DNA of 64,000 nt, from assembly GCF_026642255.1 (NCBI RefSeq), contig NZ_CP113264.1, positions 2,542,001 to 2,606,000 on the forward strand. The letters run 5' to 3'. A program made the translations under genes and the position numbers. Below are positions 24,931-34,314 of this stretch, one piece after another; within the stretch, counting starts at the first letter, position 1; the number at the start of each line of letters is the position of its first letter. A model generated the notes under the pieces. That model saw nothing but the letters and a program-made list of their open reading frames with translations. It was not told the DNA's origin and ran no database searches. Source of the stretch: Streptomonospora nanhaiensis. GTDB lineage: Bacteria; Actinomycetota; Actinomycetes; Streptosporangiales; Streptosporangiaceae.

Positions 24931-26151
24931 TGTCGACGATGCTGGGGCCGTGGTCCACTGAGAAAGTGTCTGCCACCGTGCTTGTGGATGGCTGATCGTC
25001 GGCACCTCATTGCCCTCGTCTGCTTTTGCGTACTTGAAAGGGGTGCTGGGCGCGCGATCCCGCTTGGCGTGCTGGAGTCCGTCGAATTGCAGGCAGCGCA
25101 CGGTGCCAGTGTTAAGTTCTGTGTGTGTCAATAGCCATGGCGACAAGGGCAGTGGATTAGAATCGCGAGATATGAGGAAGGGCTGTTGCGTGACTATCGG
25201 ATCTTGGAAAATTGCCTTGCCTGGGGCAGGCTTTCCAGCTCCCCTAAGATTGAGTACATCAATAGAATAAACCGTGCCGTCATAAGTCATAGAAATGGGA
25301 ACTGCTAGGTCTGCACGCCAGGAAGAAGCGGCGCGGTGCGCGAAACGGCGCAGAAGGCCGTCGAGTTGATCGGCTTGGGCCGGCGTGGGGGTATCTCTGC
25401 CGTGCATGAGGTCATTGCGAGCGGATATGAGGCCCTGTACCTGCTGATGGTTGGAACGTTCAGGCACGAGCCAAGAGAACATCCGAGTGAATTCGTCTCC
25501 TGTGTCAGGCAGGTCCGCAAGAGCTACGCAAAGAGCAAACCAAGTACCCATGCTCGGTGCTGTGAGCTGGTCTGGCCTGATCCCTCGCAGGGGCGTAGGT
25601 GAGGCACTGCTAAGCCCCAGAACGGCAGTGAAGCGCAATATTGTTTCCAGAGTGTGGAGCCCCTCTATGAACTTCTTGTCGGGATCGGTGATGCGGGAGT
25701 ACCTAGAAAAACGGTGGGCCAGAGGTGTCGGCAGACTGTGGGAAACGAACTCCAGAGATTCCCTCAGGCGGTCGGAGAGGGTTGTTGAACACTGCTCCAA
25801 CAGCTCCTCTCCAGCATTATCCTTGTCGACCCAGTTTGTTGCGTCAAGGCGGAGTGCCTCAACGACTTGTTGCTTGGATCCCTCGCCTGACAGTACGAGG
25901 CTGGGAATTCGCCATCCACCATCCTTGAGTTGCTGGAGCAGCCACAAGCCGCCCCATTCATCTGGAGGCATCTTCATGTCGATCAGAATGAGGTCGAATG
26001 GATAGGTAGCGATCTTCTGAAGAGCGGTGTTGCCATCTGTGGCCCAGTGTAGGCGTGCACCGGATTTATGAAGTGGGCGACACAGCGTGCGCGCTACGTC
26101 GATCTGGTCGTCGGTGACAAGAATACGTAGATCGGCCAATTGCTGAGTCAT
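24925..26151 (-). CDS. Response regulator with C-terminal HEPN-like domain
   Basis: The 408-residue protein is partner to the kinase encoded upstream. Residues 1-125 form a receiver domain: acidic pair D14/D15, phosphoacceptor D58 in LILIDMKMP, S88 and K110 (WVDK). There is no DNA-binding output domain. The middle, helical part (about 155-270) contains LISARNDLMHG, with R245 and H250 giving the Rx4H motif (polar residue after Arg) of HEPN domains, many of which are ribonucleases in defence and toxin systems. Residues 280-408 are unrecognised. ATG at 26151 overlaps the kinase stop (ATGA). GC content is lower than in flanking core genes. HEPN assignment is from one motif plus helical context and needs structure prediction. 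Confidence 0.8.
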   Translation of the reverse strand: MTQQLADLRILVTDDQIDVARTLCRPLHKSGARLHWATDGNTALQKIATYPFDLILIDMKMPPDEWGGLWLLQQLKDGGWRIPSLVLSGEGSKQQVVEALRLDATNWVDKDNAGEELLEQCSTTLSDRLRESLEFVSHSLPTPLAHRFSRYSRITDPDKKFIEGLHTLETILRFTAVLGLSSASPTPLRGIRPDQLTAPSMGTWFALCVALADLPDTGDEFTRMFSWLVPERSNHQQVQGLISARNDLMHGRDTPTPAQADQLDGLLRRFAHRAASSWRADLAVPISMTYDGTVYSIDVLNLRGAGKPAPGKAIFQDPIVTQQPFLISRDSNPLPLSPWLLTHTELNTGTVRCLQFDGLQHAKRDRAPSTPFKYAKADEGNEVPTISHPQARWQTLSQWTTAPASSTS

Positions 26152-29100
26152 GCAGGCTCCAATGTCGTGGATGGGGTGAGAGGAAGGGTGATGAGCCAAG
26201 CAGTACCAGAGGTTGTGGAGGCTGGACTGATTTGTCCTCCGACTCCGGCAAGAATCGAGCGGGCTCCAAGGAGGCCGAGGCCGTTCCCCTGAGGTTTTGT
26301 GCTGCGAACTCGCTTGCCCGCGTTCAGAGCAGCGGCGACGTCCGAGGGGAGACCGGGTCCATTATCTGCGATTTCGACGACAGCTTCATATTCGTCGGCT
26401 GTCCAAGCCAAGGTGATGTCCCCACCGTCACTGAGCACTTCGATCGCGTTGCCCACAAGGTTATCGAGGACGGCGCTCAGGGACCGTGCATCCAGTGCAA
26501 CGTGGACAGTACTCCTAGCCTCCGGGATTTGCAGAGAGATGTTGGAGGGAAGACGAGCGAGGACGGTTCCTGCATATTGGCGGAGGAATCCGCCCAGCTC
26601 GATGCTTTCGGAGCTAGCTGGAAAGAGAATAGAGGTTGCCGCTCGTATGCGTAGAGCAATGGCATGTGCCTGGTCAAGATGGCGGCTGGCATTGAGCTGC
26701 TGCTGTAGCCGTGCTGTGCGGCTTTCAGCAGGCTGGAATTCGGCGAGGCGGGCAGCGACGAGCTGATTTTTCAGGTCGTGCAAGAGGTCCGCGACGGCTG
26801 CCCGGTACGGCTCGGGGCTGGGATGGAGAGCGGCTATGACGGCCTCGGTGATTGGACCCGGCTCAGTTGGTGAGTTAGGAATGGTAATGATCACATCGAT
26901 GCCGTGTTCGGTCGCCTTGGCGGTGGTTGTTCTGCTCACTTTGGACCAAAGCGCACAGATTTCCTCAATGCTGGCCTGTGATGGTGGTTGAGACGACTGG
27001 ATTCTAAAGTAGAGCGGCCGGGTATCGAGAAACTCTACAGAAGCCTCCCTTTTACCTATCATTAGGGCAGACAGTGCGGCATCAACAACCGCTCGTTCTC
27101 GCCCGGAGAGTTGTGTAGAAGGTAGAAGTGTCGTCATTTTGATTCTGTTGCGATAAAGAATACGCCAGTCGTCGATGAGATTGGGCAGAGAGACGTCAGA
27201 ATCATCAGCGCCAAGACATCGGTAGACATCGCACAACTGCTGGACTAGGCGCTGAATGTTTTCTTGGGATAATTGTTCTGGAGTCTCGACCTGCTCCAAG
27301 GTGTCCAGGACACGCGTCAGGGCTGTGTCGAGCGTGTGGTCAGGATCAACCGACCTTTCTATGGTCTTCTGGAACGTGTCTCGAAGGTGACTACCTGGCT
27401 GAAGGGGAAGACCGAGGCCTAGGAAATCATCTATGTCAGTAGCCCACTTGAGCAGAGCGGAAGTATCCGAGGCAAGATGAAGTCCGAAAAGTCGCGCGTC
27501 GATCCACCGTTCCGTTGGAACGGGCGAATTGTTGAGCACGAGTGTTTGCTGGGCGAGCAGGAACCTGGCCAGAGACCGATCCCGCTCGTCAGCGCTGTCG
27601 AAGGATTGCGCTGGCGATCCATCAGCAAGTCGGTCCAGAACATCCAGGACAGCCAGCGAAGCGCTGTGTTTCGCCGGTGTCCTGCCGACGATAGGTTCAC
27701 CCTCCACCCTGAAGCGAATACCCAGCGCTGCACTGTCGAGAACGGCCACGGCCGTGGACCGTCGTGCATGATCGGGTCCCGATTCGCGAAACTCGTAGGT
27801 TATGTGAAGCTTCATGACACTGGCCACGCGCCCCAAGCGTGTCGTGGGATCTACTGGTCGCGGCATGGTCGGTGCCACGAGTTGCCATACCTGTGCCCAT
27901 TCTTTCGGCCATCGATCGGCCAATGTCCCCTGGAAATCCCGTGAGGCAGAAACTGCTCCGATGACGGCTTGAAAGGTATTGGAGCCAATCTCTACAGGTA
28001 TGCCAAGTGATCGCTGTCCTGATCCGAGAAGTAGTCCGTCTTTCAAGCTGGCACGCTGGAAAGCAATGTTGTAGACATCATTTGGGAGCGTAATGAATAT
28101 GAGTTTATGGGGAGGGTCTGAGACTATGTGGCGTGCGGCAGAGAGAAGATGCTCATAGATAAGTACCTGGGACCCCAAATAAGCAAGAACCTGGTAGTCT
28201 TGCTGATGGCACCTCGACATCAGACTGCGGTTTTCATAGGCCCAAGACGCATGTACGAGTGCTTGAGATAGCAGCGGGCGTGATGCTTCGGGTAGTGAAA
28301 ATATATTTTGCAACCGGCGCACGGCTTGAACATGGGAATTAGGTGCAGGTATTTCCTTTGAAGTTCTGCGTCGTACGCCGGTCCTATTTTGTGTAGTGAA
28401 GGCCTGTGGCATGTGTCGCTGAAGGAAATCAAGTGCCGCCTCCTGGTCGGCAGCCTTCTTGCTTCTTCCAACTCCTTGGCCTGTGCGTTGGCGTTGGTGC
28501 TTTTCCGTGACAGTGGATCGGAATGTGAGGGCATGGTCGGGTCCCTCGCGCTCGTGCTCATACGTCAAAGAATCATAGCCCAATGCCTCGTAAATAAAGC
28601 TCTTTGGGTCATTGATTCCAGATTCAAATTCTTGGCGCTGGGTGGTTATGTGTTCCATTAATAGCTGCTTGGCGACCTCTTCTTCTCCTTCAAGGCACAG
28701 GACGCCGATGAGCTGTCTAAATAGGGATGAAGTTATTTTCGGAGAAAGCTTTTCCCGGTCAAGTCCGGTTGCTAGTGCCGCAGATTCACAGAGCCATTTC
28801 TGCTTTGTGGTCCATCCTGAGAACGTGGAAGCGACCCGGGCAACGCCACTGCTCATGGTTCCCGACGTAGGATCCACGGCACTGCGGTAGATCTCCGCAG
28901 TTGCTGTTTTCTGCAGGAACGCATCCCCCAGGCGGTTAAGCGCTTCCAACGAGACTTGCGTGATGCCCGGCAGCGTGTCCTGGTGCTCGTGGTAGTACGA
29001 TCTGTGCACCAGCGCCACGGAAATCGCGTTGCGCAAACCGCTTCTGGGCGAGGTGAGCCCAAGCGAACCCAGGTGCTCGAAAGCAGAGGTGGCCTTACTG

Positions 29101-29171
29101 GCTTTCGTCTCTACAGGAAACTCAAGCCTGTCCAGTTGGCCCCAGCTGGTCCCATTCTCAGTCGCAGTCAT
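26148..29171 (-). CDS. Histidine kinase fused to two degenerate RNase III-dsRBD modules
   Basis: The 1007-residue protein reads, in order: RNase III-like domain (about 43-175; LEALNRLGDAFL aligns with ERLEFLGDAVL), dsRNA-binding domain (187-254, ending KKAADQEAALDFLQ), second RNase III-like domain (285-425; VLAYLGSQVL), second dsRNA-binding domain (443-516), a long linker, then a histidine kinase with H-box H798 in LLHDLKNQL, N-box LDNLVGNAIE, and ATP-lid motifs DNGPG and GNGLGLLG. RNase III catalytic positions are mostly lost: N79, S149 and R152 in the first; Q327, A330, S334, N398 and Q401 in the second. So it probably binds dsRNA without cutting it. ATG at 29171 follows GAGG; a TTG at 29204 is possible. 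No transmembrane segment is apparent, so it is cytosolic. I know of no described protein with this arrangement. Confidence 0.85.
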   Translation of the reverse strand: MTATENGTSWGQLDRLEFPVETKASKATSAFEHLGSLGLTSPRSGLRNAISVALVHRSYYHEHQDTLPGITQVSLEALNRLGDAFLQKTATAEIYRSAVDPTSGTMSSGVARVASTFSGWTTKQKWLCESAALATGLDREKLSPKITSSLFRQLIGVLCLEGEEEVAKQLLMEHITTQRQEFESGINDPKSFIYEALGYDSLTYEHEREGPDHALTFRSTVTEKHQRQRTGQGVGRSKKAADQEAALDFLQRHMPQAFTTQNRTGVRRRTSKEIPAPNSHVQAVRRLQNIFSLPEASRPLLSQALVHASWAYENRSLMSRCHQQDYQVLAYLGSQVLIYEHLLSAARHIVSDPPHKLIFITLPNDVYNIAFQRASLKDGLLLGSGQRSLGIPVEIGSNTFQAVIGAVSASRDFQGTLADRWPKEWAQVWQLVAPTMPRPVDPTTRLGRVASVMKLHITYEFRESGPDHARRSTAVAVLDSAALGIRFRVEGEPIVGRTPAKHSASLAVLDVLDRLADGSPAQSFDSADERDRSLARFLLAQQTLVLNNSPVPTERWIDARLFGLHLASDTSALLKWATDIDDFLGLGLPLQPGSHLRDTFQKTIERSVDPDHTLDTALTRVLDTLEQVETPEQLSQENIQRLVQQLCDVYRCLGADDSDVSLPNLIDDWRILYRNRIKMTTLLPSTQLSGRERAVVDAALSALMIGKREASVEFLDTRPLYFRIQSSQPPSQASIEEICALWSKVSRTTTAKATEHGIDVIITIPNSPTEPGPITEAVIAALHPSPEPYRAAVADLLHDLKNQLVAARLAEFQPAESRTARLQQQLNASRHLDQAHAIALRIRAATSILFPASSESIELGGFLRQYAGTVLARLPSNISLQIPEARSTVHVALDARSLSAVLDNLVGNAIEVLSDGGDITLAWTADEYEAVVEIADNGPGLPSDVAAALNAGKRVRSTKPQGNGLGLLGARSILAGVGGQISPASTTSGTAWLITLPLTPSTTLEPA

Positions 29172-29514
29172 GCATCCATCCTCGTCGGGTTTCTCATGTT
29201 CCAAGCAGAACAGTATGTCGGAGGCAAAGGCTACGTTGCTTTTGTGGCCTTTCCGGTATAAAATCCACCATTATCCCGATTTGTCAGAGTGCTGAGCTCC
29301 TCTTCTGATCCGGTACTTTCCCTGCAGGAACAGGCCCTCGCGCGACGCCACGGATGCGCCGGGTTCCGCAGGACCGGACGTGTGTGCCCCTCCTCTTCTG
29401 CTGCATGTCTGGTCAGGACCCAGCCCTCAGGTCAGGACTGGCAGCCTGGTCAATCTCCGCCAGCAGGTGGTGAATGCCCCAGCCCAAAGCAAAGACCAAT
29501 CGATCCGAAGAAAC
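29172..29514. other. Upstream region of the kinase operon
   Basis: The first 110 bases are AT-rich (containing GATAAT and TTATAC on the minus strand) and should hold the promoter of the kinase-regulator operon. The remainder shows no gene; GTCAGGAC is repeated at about 29413 and 29432. Confidence 0.4.
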
Positions 29515-29850
29515 CGTTGACGAGCATGCGAGGCCAGCCGGTGCGAGGGCTCAGCCCGGTCAGCTTTGCGATCTGGTACCCCTCCCGCACCTGTCCGTTC
29601 TGACCCAGGGAGGCTCCCACGTGTTTTCGGGCAGCGTTTCGATGACGGCCTCGTCGGCGGGGGTGAACTTCCACCCCCTCGTGTAGCGGACCGTGCGGCG
29701 CGTGGTTTTCAGCCTCCGCAGGTGAGCGAGGAATTCGTGGGTGGCCCCGGCCCCGTCCCCCCGCCAGAAGTTTGGTCTTGGCCGCCTCCGGGACCTGCTC
29801 CAGGGCCCGGGTGCGGACTCGGATGACTTTTGAAACCAGGAAGTCCTGCC
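29515..29850 (-). pseudogene. IS1380-family transposase remnant, frameshifted
   Basis: Successive frames read GAGATHEFLAHLRRLKTTRR, TVRYTRGWKFTPADEAVIET and LPENTW, then ASLGQNGQVREGYQIAKLTG and LSPRTGWP, the order found in actinobacterial IS1380 transposases. At least one frameshift (near 29614) and both ends missing show it is dead. Confidence 0.6.
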
Positions 29851-30242
29851 TGGGTCCGCCTTGCCTTGGTCATGTCACCGATTGTGACGCGCGAAGCCTT
29901 GCAAGGTAAGGGGTTTTGGGGAAATGGCCGTGTGCGGTCGTGTGGGTGAATCGAGGACGGGCCTGTTCGGCTGGGACAGGGGGCGTGTGGCGGCTGACGC
30001 GGCATGGCAGCCCAGGGTGTGCCACGTGACGGCGTTGGCGCGGCTGTGGGGCGCTGGTGGGCGGACGCGAGCGACCCTGGGCACGGCCCTCGCGGTCACG
30101 GAACGGTAAAGTGCTCCGCGAGGCGGCCTTCCACCTGGACCGGACCCTGTACCGGGGAGCACGCACGGAGCACGTCAGGGCCCCGAACACGACGAGGACA
30201 CCTCGCGGAGTCCTCGAACACCCCGTATGAACTGGGGTTTTG
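29851..30242. other. Non-coding junction between the mobile region and the tRNA fragment
   Basis: I see no gene in these 390 bases. GC content rises from left to right toward the core genome level, and a short hairpin (ACCCC, GGGGTTTT) lies at 30222-30242 next to the tRNA fragment. Confidence 0.4.
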
Positions 30243-30292
30243 TGGTGCACCTGGCAGGATTCGAACCTGCGGCCATCGGATGGGAAGTCCGT
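30243..30292 (-). tRNA. tRNA 3' half (probable attachment site)
   Basis: On the minus strand an anticodon arm (ACGGA, loop CTTCCCA, TCCGA), a five-base variable region, a perfect T-arm GCAGG-TTCGAAT-CCTGC, the acceptor strand CAGGTGC, A and CCA are present. The 5' acceptor strand and D-arm are absent; the sequence beyond 30292 does not fit them. Taking U at position 33, the anticodon would read TCC (or CCC if the stem slips), both Gly, but the identity is unsafe. A tRNA 3' end next to a mobile region is the usual attachment scar of tyrosine-integrase elements. Confidence 0.6.
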
Positions 30293-30323
30293 TGTCGAGA
30301 CGGTGCAGGTGGCCCCGGGGAAC

Positions 30324-30656
30324 TCAGATGTCGCAGCTCTGGCAGCGGCGCGTGGCGACTCGCGCCGTGTTGCCGTGCGTGGCCTGAGCGGGGCTCCCCT
30401 CGCTGATGCGTCTCCACAGCTGAGGGTCGGGTTCGGGGATCCACCCCCACTGCGGTGCTGTGACCTCGTTGTCGTTCTGGTGCATGCAGCCAGGGCGGTG
30501 GGCCACGCCACGCGGTGAGACGAGGACGGCGCCGGCGGGGAAGACGGAGCCCGCCGACACGGCGCCGGTACGGGCCCGAGCGGTTCCGTCGTCCTTGCCG
30601 AGGGAACAGGCGCAGCCGCCGCCGACGGGGAGTTCGCAGAAATCACAGCGTTCCAT
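30324..30656 (-). CDS. Small Cys-rich protein, possible zinc ribbon, unknown function
   Basis: The 110-residue protein has pairs of Cys at both ends (MERCDFCELP with GGCACS, then GCMHQ and a final RRCQSCDI) that could bind one or two zinc ions, and a conserved-looking middle (GVAHRPGCMHQNDNEVTAP). The ATG at 30656 follows AGGA. The frame is open far upstream, but the Cys motif marks the real start. It is isolated between the tRNA fragment and an MFS gene. I do not recognise a family. Confidence 0.6.
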   Translation of the reverse strand: MERCDFCELPVGGGCACSLGKDDGTARARTGAVSAGSVFPAGAVLVSPRGVAHRPGCMHQNDNEVTAPQWGWIPEPDPQLWRRISEGSPAQATHGNTARVATRRCQSCDI

Positions 30657-30967
30657 GGGCCCCATCCTGCGCGACCCCTGTGACCATCGGGCGTGAGGCG
30701 CACGTCCTGCGCGGGAGGCCGCCAACGTGTTGCCTGGTCCGGAAGGCATGGCCGGATACGGCCACTTCCGGAAGAGAAGGTGCCGGGGGAACGAACGCTT
30801 CATCCCCCGAAGGACGCGCCGGGCGCACGGGGCGGGCCCACCCCTCACCACTCGTCGAACCCCGTGAGACGGACGGATTCCACGGTCCGGCCCCCAGACC
30901 CTGAACGCGGCCCGGCGGTCGGGAGATCCGCCAGGGCCCTCCGACCGTCGCCACACGGAGCGGGGCG

Positions 30968-32200
30968 TCAGTCCGCGGGAACGCTCTGCGAGAGCACACG
31001 TGCCCGCAACAGCGGTACAACCCTGGCCATCACCGCGGACACCGCGAGGCAGTAGCCGCCCAGCGCGGCCAGCTGGGCGGAGTAGGGGACCCCCGCGTCG
31101 ATGAGCAGACCCGCCACGCCGGGACCGGCGGCGGAGGCGAACACCATGACCGCCACGACCACCGACCGGATCGAGCCCAGGTGTGCGGTCCCGTAGACCT
31201 CCGGCCACACCGCGCCGAACAGGCTCAGGGAGAGGCCGTTGGTGACGCCGTACAGCGCCATGAAGGCGAACGCGCCCCACTGGCCGGCCACCGAGGCCAG
31301 CACGACCAGACCGAACCCGAGCGGCAGCAGGTAGACGGGCACCAGCCTCATCGCGCTGAACCGGTCGACCAGCTGTCCTCCGACCAGGTTGAACACGACG
31401 GTGGTCACCGCGTACACGGTGAACGCCGCGGCGAACGCGGCGGGCGCCCACCCGCGCGACTCCACCAGATACACCTGGTGGAAGAACACGGTGTTGCCGA
31501 TCAGGGCGGGAGCCGCCATCGCCGCCGCGACCAGGTAGAAGCAGGGGTCGCGCAGGGTCTGGCGGCGGGTCCAGTCCCGTGCCCGCAACTCCCGGCCTCC
31601 CTCCGGTACGGGGGCGGGTTCGCGCTCGGCGCTCATGAGCGCCGTGACCTGCCAGACGAGGACGAGCAGGAGCACCGCGGCCGCCCACCAGGTCCCGCGC
31701 CATCCGGCCAGGGCGGCGAGTGCGACCACGGCCAGGGGCAGGAGCGCTTCTCCGGTGTTCAGCCCCAGCGTCGCCACCGAGGTGGCGCGTCCCCGCTCGC
31801 GGCCGAACCACCGGCCCATGAGCGTGAACGAGGTGTGCGTCATCATCCCCTGGCCGAACAGGCGCAGGAGGAACAGCGCCCCGAAGAGGGCGACGACGTG
31901 TGACGACAGCGCCATCGCCGCCGCGCCCGCGGCCAGGAACGCGAAGACCCCCAGGACGACCCCCGCGGCGCCGAAGCGGTCGACGACCGAACCGATCTGT
32001 GTCAGGGCCAAGGCGCTCGCCAGGGTCGCGAGCATGAAGAGCGAGCCGAACTCGCCGTGGGAGAGGCCGTACTCCGCCCGGATGTCGCCGGCGGACAGCG
32101 AGACGAAGAAGGTCTGTCCGAAGGAGGACATGAGGAAGAGCGCGAAGCCGCCGAGGAGCCATCGCCGGTTCGAGTGCAGGAAACGCAGGTAGCCGGACAT
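30968..32200 (-). CDS. MFS transporter (monocarboxylate/oxalate-formate antiporter-like)
   Basis: The 410-residue protein has 12 predicted membrane helices with the motif DRFGAAG after helix 2 and GRWFGRERGRATS between helices 4 and 5, a loop pattern seen in NarK/oxalate-formate-type members. The ATG at 32200 begins the first helix region (MSGYLRFLHSNRRWLLGGF); the open frame before it encodes no membrane segment. It stands alone, so the substrate is unknown. Confidence 0.82.
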   Translation of the reverse strand: MSGYLRFLHSNRRWLLGGFALFLMSSFGQTFFVSLSAGDIRAEYGLSHGEFGSLFMLATLASALALTQIGSVVDRFGAAGVVLGVFAFLAAGAAAMALSSHVVALFGALFLLRLFGQGMMTHTSFTLMGRWFGRERGRATSVATLGLNTGEALLPLAVVALAALAGWRGTWWAAAVLLLVLVWQVTALMSAEREPAPVPEGGRELRARDWTRRQTLRDPCFYLVAAAMAAPALIGNTVFFHQVYLVESRGWAPAAFAAAFTVYAVTTVVFNLVGGQLVDRFSAMRLVPVYLLPLGFGLVVLASVAGQWGAFAFMALYGVTNGLSLSLFGAVWPEVYGTAHLGSIRSVVVAVMVFASAAGPGVAGLLIDAGVPYSAQLAALGGYCLAVSAVMARVVPLLRARVLSQSVPAD

Positions 32201-32875
32201 GCCCACTCTTCGCTTGTCGTGTTCCGGCCCGCTCCGGGACCGGCCGGTCTCCTCGTGGGCCGGGCCCCAGGGCCCGGGGGGAGAGACGCAGTCGCGGCCG
32301 ATCCTAGCCCGGCCCCTGTTCCGGCCCTCGAAGCGGGTCCGAGTCCGATCCGCCCGGACGGGAAATCCGCTTTGGGAACACACGGGAAGCTGTAACCGGT
32401 TGTCCGAAAACACCACCTTTGGAGTTCGGAGGACGCGCCGGGGTCCTCTTTTTCAAGAGGTATTCATGTCGTGTTATGTCATCGCCTTCCGGTCAAAAGG
32501 GATAGCAGTGCCTCGCGTGTGGAGCCGTCAATACTGTGGGGTTTTTCGTCATCCTTTGTCACGTTACGAGGGTGGTTTGAGCTAGGGTCGAAGGGGGAGA
32601 ACGGAGGATTCTCTCGGGTTCTTCATGAAAGGTCGAGCATGGGCAGTGGGTTTTGGTAACCCCTGTTCAGAGTGGGAAAAACGCGATTCCGCTGCGATGT
32701 CCGGCGGCGCTCTCCTAGGGTGATCAGCGGTTTACGGGACGCGGGCTCTGGGGCCACCAGGGTCGGGCGGCTCACGTAGGCGTTCAGCCAACCCTCCTTC
32801 CCCTCGCCCGTCCCGTGGGCTCCCCGAGGACCCACGGGACGGGTACAACGACCACCACGAGGAGAGACTCCGCGG
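32201..32875. other. Upstream region of the 2-methylisoborneol operon
   Basis: These 675 bases hold no convincing gene. A hairpin GAGGAC (32429-32434) / GTCCTC (32443-32448) followed by TTTTT looks like a plus-strand intrinsic terminator or attenuator, although no plus-strand gene lies upstream. The operon's promoter should lie between 32460 and 32870. An AGGAG ribosome-binding site (32860 region) precedes the encapsulin ATG. Confidence 0.4.
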
Positions 32876-34279
32876 ATGTCGATCGACTCAGCCCCCGAGG
32901 TACGAACCAGCGAGCAGCAGAGCCTGGCGACCGCGGCGGCGCGCAACCTCGCCACCACGACCAAGTCCGCGCCGCAGATGCAGGGCATCAGCTCCCGCTG
33001 GCTGCTGAAGATGCTCCCGTGGGTCCAGGCCGACGGCGGCGCCTACCGCGTCAACCGGCGCCTGACCTACACCATCGGTGACGGCCGGATCGACTTCGAC
33101 CAGACCGGCTCCGAGGTCCGCGTCATCCCGGCCGAGCTCGGCGAGCTCCCCGTACTGCGCGGCTACGAGGACATGGAGGTGCTGCAGGCCCTGGCCGGGC
33201 GCTTCGTCCAACAGGAGTTCGAAGCCGGGCAGGTGCTGGCGCAGGAGGGAACCCCGGCCGACCACCTCTACCTCCTGGCGCACGGTCGCGTGCACAAGAC
33301 CAGCAACGGCCACTACGGCGAGGTCAACCGCCTCGGCGTCTTGGCCGACGGCGACAAGTTCGGGGACCGCTACCTCCTCGACACCGAGCCGGTCTGGGAC
33401 TTCACCGTCAAGGCGGCGTCCTCCGGTGTCCTGCTGGCGCTGCCCCGCCGTGAGTTCATCGCCCTCCTGGACGACTCGCCCAGCCTCCAGGCCCAGGTGC
33501 AGCAGTTCCTGTCCGTGCCCGAGCACCGGCAGAACAAGCACGGTGAGGCCGAGATCGCCCTGTCCTCCGGACACGTCGGCGAGACCGAGCTGCCCGGCAC
33601 CTTCGTGGACTACGAGCTCAAGCCCCGCGAGTACGAGCTGAGCGTGGCCCAGACGGTGCTCCGGGTGCACACCAGGGTCGCGGACCTCTACAACAAGCCG
33701 ATGAACCAGACCGAGCAGCAGCTGCGGCTGACCATCGAGGCGCTCCGCGAGCGCCAGGAGTCCGAGCTGGTCAACAACCGCGACTTCGGCCTGCTCCACA
33801 ACGCCGACTTCAAGCAGCGCATCCAGACCCACGAGGGCCCGCCCACCCCGGACGACCTCGACGACCTGCTGAGCATGCGCCGCAACACCCAGTTCATGTT
33901 CGCCCACCCCCGGGCCATCGCCGCCTTCGGCAAGGAGTGCAACAAGCGGGGGCTGAACATCGGCACGGTCGACGTCAACGGCCACCACCTCCCCGCCTGG
34001 CGCGGCGTGCCGCTCCTGCCGTGCGGCAAGATCCCGGTCTCGGAGCACCACACCTCGTCGATCATCGCCATCCGCACCGGCGAGGACAACGAGGGCGTCA
34101 TCGGGCTCCACCAGACCGGCCTCCCCGACGAGGTCGAGCCCGGCCTCAACGCCCGGTTCATGGGCATCGACGACAAGGCGATCATCTCCTACCTGGTCAG
34201 CACCTACTTCTCCGCCGCGGTCCTGGTCCCCGACGCCATCGGCATCCTGGAGAACGCCGAGGTCCGGCCCCGTGCCTGA
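32876..34279 (+). CDS. Family 2B encapsulin shell protein with cyclic-nucleotide-binding domain (EshA-like)
   Basis: The 467-residue protein assembles into a virus-capsid-like nanocompartment. Residues 1-95 form the N-arm and start of the HK97-type fold, about 95-220 insert a cNMP-binding domain ([20 protein letters not shown] and FGDRYLL), and the rest completes the shell fold ([38 protein letters not shown]). It is the first gene of an operon with 2-MIB synthase (35 bases downstream) and GPP methyltransferase. Family 2B encapsulins in this setting are known to package the terpene synthase. The cyclic-nucleotide ligand and its role are not clear. Confidence 0.93.
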   Translation: MSIDSAPEVRTSEQQSLATAAARNLATTTKSAPQMQGISSRWLLKMLPWVQADGGAYRVNRRLTYTIGDGRIDFDQTGSEVRVIPAELGELPVLRGYEDMEVLQALAGRFVQQEFEAGQVLAQEGTPADHLYLLAHGRVHKTSNGHYGEVNRLGVLADGDKFGDRYLLDTEPVWDFTVKAASSGVLLALPRREFIALLDDSPSLQAQVQQFLSVPEHRQNKHGEAEIALSSGHVGETELPGTFVDYELKPREYELSVAQTVLRVHTRVADLYNKPMNQTEQQLRLTIEALRERQESELVNNRDFGLLHNADFKQRIQTHEGPPTPDDLDDLLSMRRNTQFMFAHPRAIAAFGKECNKRGLNIGTVDVNGHHLPAWRGVPLLPCGKIPVSEHHTSSIIAIRTGEDNEGVIGLHQTGLPDEVEPGLNARFMGIDDKAIISYLVSTYFSAAVLVPDAIGILENAEVRPRA

Positions 34280-34314
34280 GCGCCCGACACTGTCAGGGAA
34301 GGAGGACTGAGACG

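Noticed and set aside
26148-29171. Reading the kinase as an active RNase III
   Set aside because: The positions of the metal-binding acids are Asn, Ser, Arg, Gln and Ala in the two domains, so cleavage is unlikely even though the fold is recognisable.
30243-30320. A complete functional tRNA gene
   Set aside because: The 5' acceptor strand and D-arm cannot be found in the sequence next to the anticodon arm, and the anticodon stem has a mismatch.
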